DNA of 64,000 nt, taken from the NCBI GenBank assembly GCA_963970005.1, contig CAXAMN010006502.1, positions 188,164 through 252,163 on the forward strand. Direction: 5' to 3'. This DNA comes from Durusdinium trenchii. Taxonomy: Eukaryota; Sar; Dinophyceae; Suessiales; Symbiodiniaceae. Below the pieces are notes generated by a model. The model was not told where the DNA came from. It made no database searches and saw only the letters and a program-made list of their open reading frames with translations. A program made the translations under genes and the position numbers. Shown one piece after another: positions 18,165-29,339 of the stretch (position 1 is its first letter; every line of letters starts with the position of its first letter).

Positions 18165-18528
18165 GTGTTGAAGTTCGACATTTCCCCATCTCCTTTCACT
18201 GATTGGGACCATGTTCAAAAACACGTGAAACGGGGTTGTCGACCCTGGGAAATGGTTACCTTCCAAGTGAGGCCGGTTCGTAGGCCTGGAAGCCTTCGAA
18301 CGCACTTTTATACGCATGCTGACGCATGCTGGAATCTGCACACAGCGGCCAAAGAGCTTGATGAGCTACCACAACTTCAGAGTTTGGGTGGATAGATCAG
18401 AAGCAGCCACGTTTCGAATCAGAGACTTTCCCAGCTACTTACGGGAGCATTTGGACTCTGGATGCATTTGGGAGTTGAATAAGGGCCCATTTGGACTCTG
18501 TGTATACGATGCCTTTCTGAGCCCTTGA
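18165..18528 (+). CDS. Candidate exon region with a frame change
   Basis: One frame gives FTDWDHVQKHVKRGCRPWEM and continues to KELDELPQLQ. From about 18,365 another gives YHNFRVWVDRSEAATFRIRD then FPSYLREHLD and stops at 18,528. Both have coding-like composition, so this is an exon pair or a frameshifted remnant. Confidence 0.3.
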
Positions 18529-18804
18529 CGCTGGCCTGATCTGGCCTGTTTTTCATTTGGTTCTAGTGATGGCCCCTCCTGGAGTGTACTCAAAAGGTGC
18601 AGTGAAGAGGTCCTCGCTTTCCCATTTTCAATGCTCCTCTCTATTATGAGCCTTGATCATCCTTGATCGGTTTTTCTCCTACGCAGCAGACCTCAGACCT
18701 CCAACTCATTCCAACTCCACCCAGTTGGTCCTGCCAAGAACACATCTCGACTGGGCCATCTTGACACATCTTGCAGGGGGGCGCTTCTTGTACGGTGCTA
18801 GCTC

Positions 18805-18942
18805 ATGGAGGTCGGTCTGACCGGACGAGCGGATGAGCGGACGCCTGACCGCCCTCGAAGGATCGAACGTGGAAAGGTTCGTTGCGGTTTATGTCGCGTG
18901 GTGTTGACCGGAGAGTTTACTCAGACCCATGGACCTATATAA
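18805..18942 (+). CDS. Small ORF with a CxxC pair, 45 residues
   Basis: The ATG at 18,805 opens MEVGLTGRADERTPDRPRRI, then GKVRCGLCRVVLTGE, ending at a TAA at 18,940. It is GC-rich and charged. GACCGGACGAGC and related bases are locally repeated. It could be a first exon. No family is recognised. Confidence 0.3.
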   Translation: MEVGLTGRADERTPDRPRRIERGKVRCGLCRVVLTGEFTQTHGPI

Positions 18943-19367
18943 GATTATATAAGATTACGATATTATATATACTTTATATACTTAACTAGGTAGATCAAGA
19001 AGTCGATGAGGCACAACAATTGAAGATCTGGTTACTTGACAGCCCTCTAATCTGGTTCTGTTTGCCATGATCCTGCATTTTGCCCATAATTGAGCTTCAA
19101 GACATGTGGATAAATTGTTTACTGGATGTTCTGAAGCACAGTCGACCGGGCAACACAAGTTAATTGGGCGTATAGTCGTAGGCACGAATGGAAGGCGATG
19201 CAAGGGTGTCGGACTGCAATCGCACAATATTTCCAGAGCACAAGGTCTAATGGTCTAGCAGCAGTCTAGCATGAAAGGACTCGCCACCTCTTTGTCATTC
19301 ACTCTTCCCTTGACTCATCATTCTACTGCAGCTTCCTGTAAAGACAGGACCACCGATCCGATGGGAT

Positions 19368-19610
19368 TTGCCGAGTCCATGCACACCGGTCCATCGGTCG
19401 TCGCGAGCCGCCGATTCGGTCGCGTCGCCGAGCGGCTCGGCGATTTGGAGGTCCTCAGAGTGGGAAGTCCTACACGCTTTCGGGGCTCTTTACGTCGCGG
19501 CATCTCAGCGGGGGGTATGGAGAGGTGTTCCGCGAGAGAAGCTAAGTGCGTCGGTTTGGCCAGAGACGAACGGTGGCTTGAGATCGAAACCGAGAGGAAT
19601 GGGTTATGAA
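19368..19610. other. GC-rich coding-like island, frame unresolved
   Basis: Several frames on both strands are open and GC3-rich. On the + strand one reads SVVASRRFGRVAERLGDLE. Another contains SGKSYTLSG, which looks like a P-loop but lacks the usual upstream Gly context. On the - strand one reads SPSRSATRPNRRLATTDGPV. I cannot choose. Confidence 0.3.
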
Positions 19611-19948
19611 AAAATAAATCCCCCAAAAGACAAAGTGACTTCAATTGCACAAGGGCGCAGTGCACTTCGGGCGATGCAGTGCAAGTCCACCGCACCAGAA
19701 TTTGATGTGTTTGGAGCATGAGGCAAACTCCAAGATGGATCGGTTGAACTTGGCCACCTCATTTGAGAATATTTGAGATACCTGGAGATATGCATGCAGC
19801 ATGCATTTTTGTCCAACAACTATTAGGATGCAAATCTGGTACCTCAAATCTGCGCAGCACCTTTCTCAAGTAATCTCAAACATATATAGGTTCACAGCTT
19901 ATCTTAGAAGTCGATTCAACGATCATTCGCTGATGATGACAATGATTG

Positions 19949-20001
<53 letters not shown>
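19949..20001 (+). repeat. GAT trinucleotide microsatellite
   Basis: About seventeen GAT units in a row. It lies just upstream of the two-exon gene at 20.1 kb. Confidence 0.95.
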
Positions 20002-20003
<2 letters not shown>

Positions 20004-20102
20004 AATGTTTCTTCACCACACCAGACCAAAACCACAAAAGACCAAAAGATGGAGTGTGAATCAAATCCTTATCGTCTTCCGCCTACCCCCTGCACCTTCC
20101 AG

Positions 20103-20676
20103 GTCCGGGGAGACCCATGGTGTGGCGCCGCGAGCCATTCAGGCCATCACTGAGGCCATTCGGTTCACAACAGACTCGGGCGGTTTCAGTGTGGGGGGGA
20201 AGGAGCTTTCGGGGCGAAGTGGGGGTGACGTTTCTCAGGTTTGCTCGCGAACGGGAGGGTGGCATGAAGGGCTTCGCGAAAGTGTCAAGACTTGACAGGA
20301 AGCCGTCATTGATGCAGACGTGGAGCGAACCTCAACCCAAATGATGCGGGTATCGCACCAGAGTGACTCCCCCGTCCTATCCATGAAGAGAAAGGATCAA
20401 CAAGAGCCCAGTGAACCAAGAGGGTCCCCTTATTCCAACACACGCACACACACACACACACTTACTTCGCTATTAGGCCGGAGGCCATCGCTAGTAGGTT
20501 GTAGCAGTTCGGTGCGCTTCTCCCAGGAGTTGGAACGCCTGACGACGCCTGTGCCATCCGCCGGGGGCAGTTTTTCATGTTTTGCCCGGTGGGATTTCAC
20601 AGAGATCAAATCCAACCAGAGGGTGCACTCTGCGGTGACCTACTCGGGCAAAGTGGGCTTGCCAAGCCTGTTTTGA
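20103..20676 (+). CDS. Two-exon gene segment, polar protein of unknown function
   Basis: Exon 20103-20238 follows a polypyrimidine stretch and CTTCCAG. It reads APRAIQAITEAIRFTTDSGG then FSVGGKELSGRSGGDVSQ. A 60 nt intron (20239-20298, GTTTGC to TTGACAG) joins in phase 0 to exon 20299-20676, starting EAVIDADVERTSTQMMRVSH and continuing SDSPVLSMKRKDQQEPSEP. The second exon includes a CA microsatellite read as THTHT (about 20,441-20,460) and ends KVGLPSLF before a TGA. The first exon is glycine- and serine-rich, the second mostly polar and probably disordered. No start codon is seen, so more exons should lie upstream. Confidence 0.55.
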
Positions 20677-20797
20677 GGTTGTCCTACTCAAAATCTGTTT
20701 GCTAGGAACAGAAAGGGTGTCCGAGTGCGAATAGGGAGCAGGGTTTTATTGTTGTAAGGTAGCGCAGTACAGGAACACTTGTACAAGTGGATGGTAG

Positions 20798-21139
20798 GAA
20801 TTGTGCGGCCCACAGCGTTTGCAGAAATTACTTGACCTGCTCAAGATCAACTTGTTGGTGGTTGTGGCGGCATTCCCGAGGGGGGGCATTCTGAACGTGT
20901 TTCGCACCCCTGAACGCACACCTTTGAGGCTTTGCTTTCACGCCATTCATCCCAAGAGTAAGGAGCGATTCCCACACCTCTCAAGTCCAGGTCTAGGCTC
21001 CCTGGGTCCCCAGGGAGGTTTGCTTGGAGGATTACAGAAATTTCATGTGGGGCCTCCACCACAGGCTTTGATTGAGCCGGTGTTTGCTTGGACTGGGTAT
21101 GCCAGCTTGGGATCGGTCATGGTTTGGGAGGACATTTGA
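20798..21139 (+). CDS. ORF of 112 residues, unknown protein
   Basis: Open from 20,798 without an ATG: LCGPQRLQKLLDLLKINLLV then VVAAFPRGGILNVFRTPERT, a Gly/Pro-rich middle, and ending GYASLGSVMVWEDI. The first 30 residues are hydrophobic and could be a helix or membrane segment. A terminal exon is likely. Confidence 0.4.
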   Translation, partial: ELCGPQRLQKLLDLLKINLLVVVAAFPRGGILNVFRTPERTPLRLCFHAIHPKSKERFPHLSSPGLGSLGPQGGLLGGLQKFHVGPPPQALIEPVFAWTGYASLGSVMVWEDI

Positions 21140-21383
21140 GATTCCTTTAGCAGAGATGGGATATCCCATCATTGTTGTCTCCAACATTGCAAAAGCCTAA
21201 AGCTCCACAGAGATGATTATGTGCGAGATGATCGTAGACTCCCTGAGCTGTGTCCACACGGCACCCACTGTGGATGTTATGCGGGAAAAAGCTGGATTAC
21301 ATGACGTTGGAGATGTTAGAGTCTTTTGGAGATAGGGGAACCACATGGAATATCCATGTATGCCTTTCAACCTATGAACATCT

Positions 21384-21542
21384 ATGAACGGTTTTTCAGA
21401 TGTTCCTTCAGCCTTCAACCTGTCAAATTGTGGTTGGATGTCTTCCTTCAACCTGTCAGCCTTTTCCCTCTGCCCTGCCCCGTTTCGTGGTGTCCGTTCC
21501 GTTGGTTCCGAGGTCGACGCATCCTTCTTCGAGCTCCAACAG
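21384..21542 (+). CDS. Exon with consensus donor, unknown protein
   Basis: The frame from an ATG at 21,384 reads MNGFSDVPSAFNLSNCGWMS then SFNLSAFSLCP and ends VDASFFELQQ at CAACAG before GTGAGC. CCTTCAACCTGTCA occurs twice, giving the doubled AFNLS/SFNLS peptide. Codon third positions are rich in C and G. Confidence 0.45.
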
Positions 21543-21559
21543 GTGAGCGACGCGAAGAA

Positions 21560-23000
21560 ACGCACATTGGCGCACGTTGAACCCTAATTCATTCACACAT
21601 GAATATCCACACCTATAATATATAAGTTTGTTGGGTTTTGAACCCATGTTTGGTGTCGCAAGCGAAGAATGAACTGTTTTTCAACGCGGCTTCCCTTTTT
21701 GATTGCGTCGTTTTATAGTACAACTGTGTTCCAATCCCTAGTATTTCGGAGAAATGTCAACGTTTGCGCATGGAGATATGTATGCATCAAAATAAGGGCC
21801 ACACGTTAATTGTATAGCTTTTGTCCTTTACCATTGGGGTTCAGGAATCCATTGATCTCTTACCCATGCCCCATCCCATTTACAAAAAAAGGAGAGAGAC
21901 CCCGTGTTTGCGTCGCACGCGTATGTCCTTCAGCATGTTTCCGAAGATGAACAATTTAGGATCATTTAGGAAGGCTTCACATTGCGCAAATTTGGAGCAT
22001 AACATTGTAACTTGTTGCTGCCTCAAACAGTTGGTTAGCAGCATAAAAGCCAGTTAAACCTGACCTCCGAGCTCATCAGAAGAATGCAACACTCCGGTTG
22101 AACACCCTATCAAAACACCAGTTGTTGGCAAAAACCACGAACACCAGCAGCTTGGAAGGCTGTTTGCCTTGGTGTATGGCCGTGGCACGAGAACCAAAGG
22201 AAAAAGACAAAACAACTCTGGCTGGAAGATGCTGGATCTTGTTCAAATCCTATAGGACAGTGGTCATTGAAATGTCTTGAAGTATCGTGAATATATCTTT
22301 CAGGCAAAACCTGAAACATCGCTGCAGCGAATGCAGGATGCTGTTTGTGATTTGTTGGCCGCTGGTGCCCCTCGGGCCTGGGCCTTAACTGCGGGAAGTC
22401 GTCTTCAATGGCCTCAACTGCGGCAAGTGGTCGTCGTGTGGTGAAGATACTGTGTATATATATATACATATACAGATACAGTCAAAACAACTCAGGACTC
22501 CGCTTTTTGGGCAAGCAAAGATGTTTGGTGTTCATTTTCAGGGTGAACGGACATATATTTGATGTGGATGAGCACTGAACACGGAAAAGATGTACGACCT
22601 TTTCACCCATGGCAAGCCGAGGGTTTACTTGAAATGTGCTTGCCGCAAACATACCAAGTCAGTGCCTTCTTTCCTAGTCAGGCCAAGTTCCGTCCATCCC
22701 AGTCTCAATGGCCGCAAGTCACCAGTGGCTCCACACTACTCGTGGTTCACGATCTCACAGCTCGTATCACTATTATCACTATTATTTTTTTAGAGTAAAC
22801 ACATGTATATAATATACATAATATACGCACTAGCATCAAGAGTCTGATGCAGGAACGGCGCCAGTACCACCCCAACTCGGGCACAGTTTGAAACACTTAC
22901 AGTAATTCTTCAAATGCACACACATGCATACACACACACAACTTTCCCGCATTTGAGAGCTGGGAAAAGGGCTAAAAAAATTACTGTACGCAGCTTACGC
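21560..23000. other. Non-coding stretch
   Basis: A/T-rich with short frames only. TATATATATA near 22,455 and a CA/CATA tract near 22,917-22,940 are the only structure I see. Confidence 0.4.
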
Positions 23001-23004
23001 TTTC

Positions 23005-23271
23005 ATGTTTTCTGTGAACCTCCTGGACCTGCCGGCTGCAAAGCAAGGTGGCCATGCGGGAGACCACACAGCCGCCCTTCGTGGCGCGGGCCCAAGAGAA
23101 CCGTCACAGATGGAGAGTTCGTTGGCTGAGCGAGTTCATTGTATGCAGATGTCATCCATTGCAGTAACACTCACGGGGTCATATATCATGTCACAGCGTC
23201 AGGATGCGAATGGCGTGCCAACAGAGATGTTGATGTCAGACCATTGCCAACTTTTACCGGCCCATCATTGA
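23005..23271 (+). CDS. ORF of 88 residues, unknown protein
   Basis: The ATG at 23,005 opens MFSVNLLDLPAAKQGGHAGD, then ALRGAGPREPSQMESSLAER, CMQMSSIAVTLTGSYIMSQR and a His-rich end before a TGA. Composition is coding-like, with unusually many Met and Gln residues. It may begin inside an intron, with the true exon starting near the GCAAAG that follows. Confidence 0.4.
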   Translation: MFSVNLLDLPAAKQGGHAGDHTAALRGAGPREPSQMESSLAERVHCMQMSSIAVTLTGSYIMSQRQDANGVPTEMLMSDHCQLLPAHH

Positions 23272-23417
23272 AGAATCAATATTGCATTTTCCATGGTTGT
23301 TTTGCATCCCGTTCTTAGGATGCGTTCTTCTCAAGTTCTACGGTTTGATATGGTTGCATATAATATTGACCAGTCTCTAGATTGTCCCATTCTTGACCGG
23401 GCCTTTGTGTCACTCAG

Positions 23418-23499
23418 GTGGCAAAATGCATCAACCCGTCTTCCCACCGGGTCTCTCCGACTCGAGGCCTTGGACCAGCACCTCTCTGCGATGAGGCGG
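23418..23499 (+). CDS. Short candidate internal exon
   Basis: CACTCAG precedes an 82-base GC-rich piece that ends GCGG before GTACGT. Two frames are possible (WQNASTRLPTGSLRLEALDQ, or VAKCINPSSHRVSPTRG). The call rests on splice-site quality. Confidence 0.3.
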
Positions 23500-24444
23500 G
23501 TACGTATCGATGTCGAGCCACTCGTGTGGTTGTGGGGGGTCCAAATCGGTTTGGTCATGTTTGATCATGTTTGATTTGTTAGGTCGTTGACACCTTTGTT
23601 GATAGAATAAACGGAGTTAGAAGGCAAACCAACCTTGAGGACAACAAAGCCAGGCAGCTCGGGAATTGCCAACAAAGACGACCCAACCCCTTGCCAACTA
23701 TCAGAATCACGGAAAGTCATCGATAGTGGATATACCTGGTAGACTTTGCTGGGTGGCCATGTGCTCAGTGCCATGAAACCAGATCCTGGACGTTTCAGGG
23801 GACCTACTCCTGTAGCCCTCTCAGATCCCAAAGACTATTGACCTTCAGACCTTTCTTCAAGAAAGCTAGCCTCAGCTAGTTGGAGTCGCTCTTGCTTCGC
23901 AGTGGCTAGCTTTCGTTCACCCCCCCTGGCCTCAAATTGTGCTTAGATCGTGACTCGGGAAGACCACCAGCAGCTTGGCTCTCCGTCAACTAGCCGCTCT
24001 CCACTCAACCTCTTGAAGTTCCACTGCAAAAATACTTCCTCCTCATCGCTCGTCAATCTGAATTGCAGTACAGCAGTTCGTGAATTAAAGAGTCGACTTG
24101 ACCATGAAATGACATGAAATGACTGACATGAAATGAGAAACACCCGTTTGTGCATGCATGTCAAAGTCCTGTCACAATGGGGACCCTTCCAACCCCCAGC
24201 AACCTGCGACCCAAAAGCGGCGACGATGCAAAGATGTGTCTTTTGATATCTTTTGATCTGGCATTTTTGAATGACGGTTCTTCACCTGCATGGCTGGGTT
24301 CAATCTCAATCTTGGAAATCCAATACTGAACAAACAGTCTCAAGCACCTGATGGCACATGTCACACTATTTGGGCCCAAGCATTGGACATCGAACATCGA
24401 ACTGGCCCGGATGCAACGTCATCCGGTGCCAAACTTCCATGCAT

Positions 24445-24675
24445 GCAGTCTGCTCTCGGACGTCTGGGGACCTCTGGCGCTGTGCGAAGCTCCCCGCGTC
24501 TGGACGAAGCAACGGCGCTCGGCTCGGACCCTCCGGGCCGTGGAGGGAACTCGACGCGGACGGCGCGTCGTCGTGGGGAGCTTGACTGGACTCCTCGTCG
24601 GAAGAACCGCGGCACGCAGAGCGAGGGCGAGGACTCGGTTGAGCAAGGTGAAGATTCCTTTGCATTGGGAAGCAG
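24445..24675 (+). CDS. GC-rich exon, charged low-complexity protein
   Basis: The preferred frame reads RLGTSGAVRSSPRLDEATAL then GNSTRTARRRGELDWTPRRK and ends DSVEQGEDSFALGS at AGCAG before GTGAGG. The + strand donor supports this strand, but a Ser/Pro-rich - strand reading is also open. Confidence 0.35.
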
Positions 24676-25235
24676 GTGAGGGTGTGTGTTGGAAGTGATC
24701 CAGCAAGCATGTCCTTGACATATGACCAAACACATGGGCCACATGCAGAACTGGGTGTTCTAGTTGCTGAATGGTTCGAATTGGAGATACACAGACCAAA
24801 CATGACCAAACTATGTGAGGTGGGATTGCAGCACCGATAAAGCAAGCCGTTTGACACTGCACAGGTGGCTTCTACCTTTACTTCACTTTGAGTGGTGAAC
24901 GCAAAAGCAAAGAGAATCAGAAAAGGACAGGGTTGCTTCTCCGTGAAACATTGGCCATGCGAAGGATGGTTTCTGGATTTTGTTTCTTCCATTGTGTGAT
25001 CATCCTCTCGTCTATTGGCAGTTTGGTTTGTATGGTTTTGGAGGTCCCAAAAGGGAACTTGGAATTCCAAGGAATTCCTGTGATTCTAGTGACCCCTGCT
25101 GAGGGTAGAGTTCTCAGACCATATCAAATTGTCTGGAGTTGTACTGAGCCTTTCAGCTACAAATCAGTAGAGGAGAGGTTGTCAACAATTCCGATATGTT
25201 GTTTACTTGGATTGAAATTCACTGAATTCACTGGG

Positions 25236-25407
25236 GCACACGACAAGGCCTCCTTTCCCAAGGCCTCGGTCAGTCCACGAAGGCCATGGGCGGTTTCGGA
25301 ACCCGCTTGCGGACGAGGATCTATGCTGTCGCGGATACAGGCTCCCCCCTTTTGTTTGGTTGCGAGGTGTCTCCGGAAGGATTGCCCCAGCTACTGCGCG
25401 GAGGCTG
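25236..25407 (+). CDS. Exon with aspartic-protease-like DTGS motif
   Basis: The frame reads GFGTRLRTRIYAVADTGSPL then LFGCEVSPEGLPQLLRGG and ends GGAGGCTG before GTGAGAAC. The D-T-G-S set after alternating hydrophobic residues (25,328-25,345) resembles the active-site strand of pepsin-type or retroviral-type aspartic proteases. The piece is too short to confirm the fold, and two other frames are open over parts of it. Confidence 0.35.
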
Positions 25408-25577
25408 GTGAGAACATGGTGAACCAACTAACCTAATGGCCGTGGTTTCCACCATCCAAGAAAAAAGAATGCTGCATGGCAGCTGAGACTTCGCATGAAC
25501 TCTCTCGGCAGAAAGTTGGTATACAGTAAAAGTAGTCATTGCATGTCATTGCTTCACCAACCTGCTTTGCCCTCTAG

Positions 25578-25913
25578 GTGGGTTGCTTTGAGGGGGAAGG
25601 CAAGCCAAGTGGCGATCCAGATAGCTGGGAGGGCTATGCGTCTGGAGTGGTGGAGATTCAATGGCGATCAGATGGGCAAGTGAGTTTTCCTGAAGCGGAA
25701 GATGCTTGGAGAGGTTGGGCATGCTCAAGGTGTGGGCCCGAAGCCTTTTCTACCATCGCCGATCGCCTTCTACGGTTCAAGGAAGAAAGAACAGTGGCAC
25801 CACCTGGGATACAGGTCACCACTGGTGTTTTGCTTTTGGTCTTTCGGGGTGGTGATGCATGTCTTGCAATGGGAAGGTCTTGTGCCACTGCATTTTGCAT
25901 CCCATCATTTTGA
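25578..25913 (+). CDS. ORF or exon, acidic protein of unknown function
   Basis: CCCTCTAG precedes VGCFEGEGKPSGDPDSWEGY then ASGVVEIQWRSDGQ. A good donor (CAA before GTGAGT at 25,680) could end the exon there, giving 34 codons. Alternatively the frame stays open to 25,913 (FPEAEDAWRGWACSRCGPEA and beyond) with coding-like composition and a CxxC pair. It lies 170 bases after the DTGS exon, and the two may belong to one gene. Confidence 0.45.
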   Translation: MGCFEGEGKPSGDPDSWEGYASGVVEIQWRSDGQVSFPEAEDAWRGWACSRCGPEAFSTIADRLLRFKEERTVAPPGIQVTTGVLLLVFRGGDACLAMGRSCATAFCIPSF

Positions 25914-26326
25914 GACAAGGTCTTGTGCCACTTGGGGATTCCCCATCCTTGGGGACGTCGCAGGCTAATTCCCATGGCTAGTACATCATACAGGAGAACA
26001 TCTACAGGCTATAGGCTATTGAGCCCGATTGTGGAAAGCATAGTTATTGTCACCGAATCTAAAGATGTTGCAATCCACGACTCCATTTGCAAGCAGAAGG
26101 AACTGTTCTGTTATTTGTTTCATTGCTTTGCACATATGCGTTTGTCCTTTATAGTTGGAGTCCTGTCTTGCCTTGTGATCATCCTCGCATCTACTAGCAG
26201 TCTGATCTTGGAGTGTTTGTTTAGATATGATGTCATTTCCAAGATCATTTTAAAAAAGTAAAAACCTATCTGAACTACTGTAGTTTGAGTAGTCTGATCT
26301 TGAAGTTCTGATCTTCCCCTGGAGCC

Positions 26327-26850
26327 ATGGCTTGTAGTTTCGCTTCCATACGCTTTGACCGTTTCCATACCGGCGGCGGCGCCGAGGAGTCCTGGTCGAT
26401 GAAGTCCATCGGCTTCGGGGTGCAGGGCCGCGTCATTGGCTTCGGAGGGACGGGCAAGGCGGTCTTCTTCGGACTCATCCGCGATCACCAAGCTGGCATG
26501 AGCCTTGGGCCCGGGTAGGGGTAGGAAGGTACCACCTCAGAATCCTCAGATACCGAAACACGTCCAAACACGTGAGGTGACTCATGCCTCGGACACGTGC
26601 CTTCAAGCACATCCCATGTGGGTCTATACTCCGATGCACTCATATTGGTCCTTCAAAGCCGTTGTTTGCCAGGAAACAGTCCTTCCTGGAGCAAACGCCC
26701 TTCCGCTTCCTCACCATCGACCTCCGCGTTCCGGGCCGCGAAGTTCTCACGCTGGACACGTTCGGAACCGCGGGAAGCTCGGCGGACGAGCGAGTGCGGC
26801 TGGTGGATCCCAGGAGATGGGGCGACCCAGTGAAGTGTCTCGGAGGTGAA
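26327..26850 (+). CDS. Two GC-rich exons, unknown protein
   Basis: The first piece (26327 to about 26,505) reads CSFASIRFDRFHTGGGAEES then MKSIGFGVQGRVIGFGGTGK and AVFFGLIRDH. Its alternating hydrophobic and glycine residues suggest beta strands. The second (about 26,655-26,847) reads LEQTPFRFLTIDLRVPGREV then LTLDTFGTAGSSADERVRLV and ends before GGTGAAG. Third positions are nearly all G or C. The - strand over the first piece is also open (a Pro/Lys-rich reading), so the strand is less certain there than in the second. Confidence 0.45.
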
Positions 26851-27179
26851 GGGTAGGGTTTATAGGGTGTGGTATGTAGGGGGATTAGATGGAATGATAT
26901 GGAATGTCATTTGTGATTTGGATGGGTAGTTGAAGAGTTGGACATTGGATGATGGGGCTGGATGTGGCATATGCGAACTTAAGGATCTCAAGGGGGAGAA
27001 GTGATTGTTACAGGCGAACACTGAAGGAGTCCCGTGTGAACCATGGCGTCAGACTTGCTGCATCGGGTACATTGTTTAATTGCTTATATATAACTTATAA
27101 CTTAAATCAATTTAATGTCTATACATGTCTATACACTATTGCTCCATGTATATTTTAAGGACACAGTAACAGAACCCAA

Positions 27180-27545
27180 GTGAACCCTGTTTCCGAGCAT
27201 GAACTGTCCAACGTCGGGCCAAACGTCCTCTGCAAAGCAGTCACAACATATGAGTTGCCCCTGCTAGCGAGGCATTACTGCGCCTTGGCCACGCTTCGTA
27301 TTGGGGGTCAGGTGCTTTGTGCAGAAGCAACTCGAAAGGTGCTGGTTCTCGTGGACACAGGAGACGGACCACAAAGACCCCTTCGGGGAGATGAAAGGGA
27401 TCCAAACGGCGTGCTAGATCTGTTGAACGTGTCAACTGTGGATGAGTTTGCAGATTTCTGTTGGATTTGGATTCGTTGGATTTGTGTGCTGAGTATACCC
27501 GAGTTCTCAACGAGCAAACCGTCAATGAGAAATTCGGCCCAGTAG
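27180..27545 (+). CDS. ORF of 121 residues, unknown protein
   Basis: The frame includes LRIGGQVLCAEATRKVLVLV then DTGDGPQRPLRGDERDPNGV and NVSTVDEFADF. VLVLVDTGDG recalls the hydrophobic-strand-then-DTG pattern of aspartic proteases, but no flap or second motif is seen. A shorter alternative frame is open over 27,310-27,420. Confidence 0.35.
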   Translation: MNPVSEHELSNVGPNVLCKAVTTYELPLLARHYCALATLRIGGQVLCAEATRKVLVLVDTGDGPQRPLRGDERDPNGVLDLLNVSTVDEFADFCWIWIRWICVLSIPEFSTSKPSMRNSAQ

Positions 27546-27680
27546 AGTGTGAAGCCGCTCTTTCCTGAAGGATTTTCGGTAGTCCATCTCAGGCCGGAGG
27601 GAGGATGACGTGGCCAAAAGGTTTGGGGAAACAGAGGATTTTAATCGACTGTTGCCCTATCAGGAACCACTGGAGCCTCA

Positions 27681-27899
27681 ATGACTGCCCCTTTGTACGA
27701 TGCCTATCTTCTTCTTGCGCGCGAGAATGCCCAACGGGGCTCTTCGTGGTCAAGTGCCAGGCAGATCGAGGTGGTCTTTGACGATTCTAACGTGTCCTTT
27801 CAGATGTGGCCTGGAGTTAATGAGCTACCGTTTGAAGATGCTCCACTCCACAATTTGCGGGATTCACCCCAAGACATACTTACCTGTTTGTTTAGTTGA
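27681..27899 (+). CDS. ORF of 72 residues, unknown protein
   Basis: The ATG at 27,681 reads MTAPLYDAYLLLARENAQRG, then ARQIEVVFDDSNVSFQMWPG and an acidic end. It is coding-like but unassigned. Confidence 0.3.
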   Translation: MTAPLYDAYLLLARENAQRGSSWSSARQIEVVFDDSNVSFQMWPGVNELPFEDAPLHNLRDSPQDILTCLFS

Positions 27900-28155
27900 T
27901 GTTTTTACACTGGAAAAGAGGAGGTGTTGGGTTGTAGGTGTTTCTCAAAAACACTAAGTATACTGCTGATGGGAACACACCGTCCTCAAGCACATAACCA
28001 CTTGCGTTTTGGGAATTGGAGCTTGATTTTCTAGTTTGTCTTCGGGGATGTGGTCGCACTTGTCGAAGGGGCTGAACCTGAACCCATCCCCTGGAGCCAC
28101 AGGGCATAAGCCCAAGATCCTGGTGTCAGTAAGTCGTTTTATCATACTGTGTCAG

Positions 28156-28375
28156 GTATGTGGGCAAGCATCCTACGTATGGACTTGGGCTCGACCTCGT
28201 CACGCCCATCAATGAGATGGCATGGGCACCCACCTCGGTGGCTGACAAGCCTTACGAGGATGTGATGCTGATGGGTTTGGGCTTTTTAGTGGGGACGCGC
28301 ATTCAAGTGGATACGCAGAGGGATGAATTGATTGTGACACGCGATCAGAAAAATGGGAAAAGGCGCGGGAAATAG
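28156..28375 (+). CDS. Terminal exon, unknown protein with basic C-terminus
   Basis: TGTGTCAG at 28,148-28,155 is a good acceptor. The reading then runs YVGKHPTYGLGLDLVTPINE, MAWAPTSVADKPYEDVMLMG, GTRIQVDTQRDELIVTRD and the basic end QKNGKRRGK before a TAG. It is a clean mixed alpha/beta-looking C-terminal piece. I do not recognise the family. Confidence 0.5.
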
Positions 28376-29270
28376 GAGCATCCAGGCAACCCTTGTGCTG
28401 TAAGATGCCGCAACTCACTCACGGGGTGTTGTGAGGTTGAGCACAAGGACAGTTGCTCGAAAGTTTGTTGGGTACAACGTCTTAGTTGAGACTGCCACTA
28501 GGCCATGGCACGGTGCGACAATTGTTGTATTCGCCAAATAAATGAGGACAGGAATCAGAAGTGCCGATTTGTCCGATGTAATTTGCCAGTGCCAGTATCT
28601 TCCACATGACGCTCCCGTTGGCTGTAGGTTGTGACATGCTGCTACACATGACCAGGTCTTAAGACGTTTTGAGATGATATAAGATATTGCGAGTCAGTCG
28701 GATCAATCTGATGAAGTTATATAGATCGGAGCACCGGAGGTGAGTTTGAGGAAGAATTCAATTGCATCTACAATGTCCCCTACTTGTACATGTTTGTCCT
28801 GGCTTTTCCAAGGCATCCAATGCCAATAATGTGAGTAATTGTTGTTTGTTCCTTGTTCAGTCAATGGCTGCCGGCTGACGGCTTTTTTGTTTCACACTAA
28901 GATACCACGTTGGATTCTGCAGCTTCCGGAACATCACCAGTTTTTGGCCTGATCTTGTCAGGGTTTTGACGTCTTCCCGGAAACGATTCTTTATTCACCA
29001 CAAAGCTTGAATGAATAAATCCTGCACGGCTTCTACGATTCCTTGAGATCCTGCTTCGTTTTTTCCGTTCATCGCCACAATTCGATCTCGCCAGGTGTGA
29101 TGGTGCCAGCGGGTTTAATCGACTCCTGGACGCCTACTTCACGGGTCATCGAACTCAGATTGCATCGCGCCGAAAATCGGAGGTGATGGTCGGAGTTGGA
29201 GATGTTAGAGGCTTTGGCTTAGATGGGATTGATTAGCATCAACTGCTGAAGCATATTAGCGACGGAAAAC
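28376..29270. other. Non-coding stretch
   Basis: No open frame of note on either strand and no repeat that I can see. Confidence 0.5.
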
Positions 29271-29339
29271 ATATGGTAGTTTGGGAGGTCCAGCTAAGGT
29301 TAATGGTCAACCAATCACCATTGGGATGGGTTGTTCGAA

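Noticed and set aside
19470..19545. Kinesin or ATPase P-loop SGKSYTLSG
   Set aside because: The upstream residues (GPQSGKS) lack the GxTGxGK pattern, the frame has no other motor motif, and two other frames are equally coding-like.
19876..20064. Polyhistidine (- strand) or polymethionine (+ strand) protein
   Set aside because: Produced by the GAT microsatellite.
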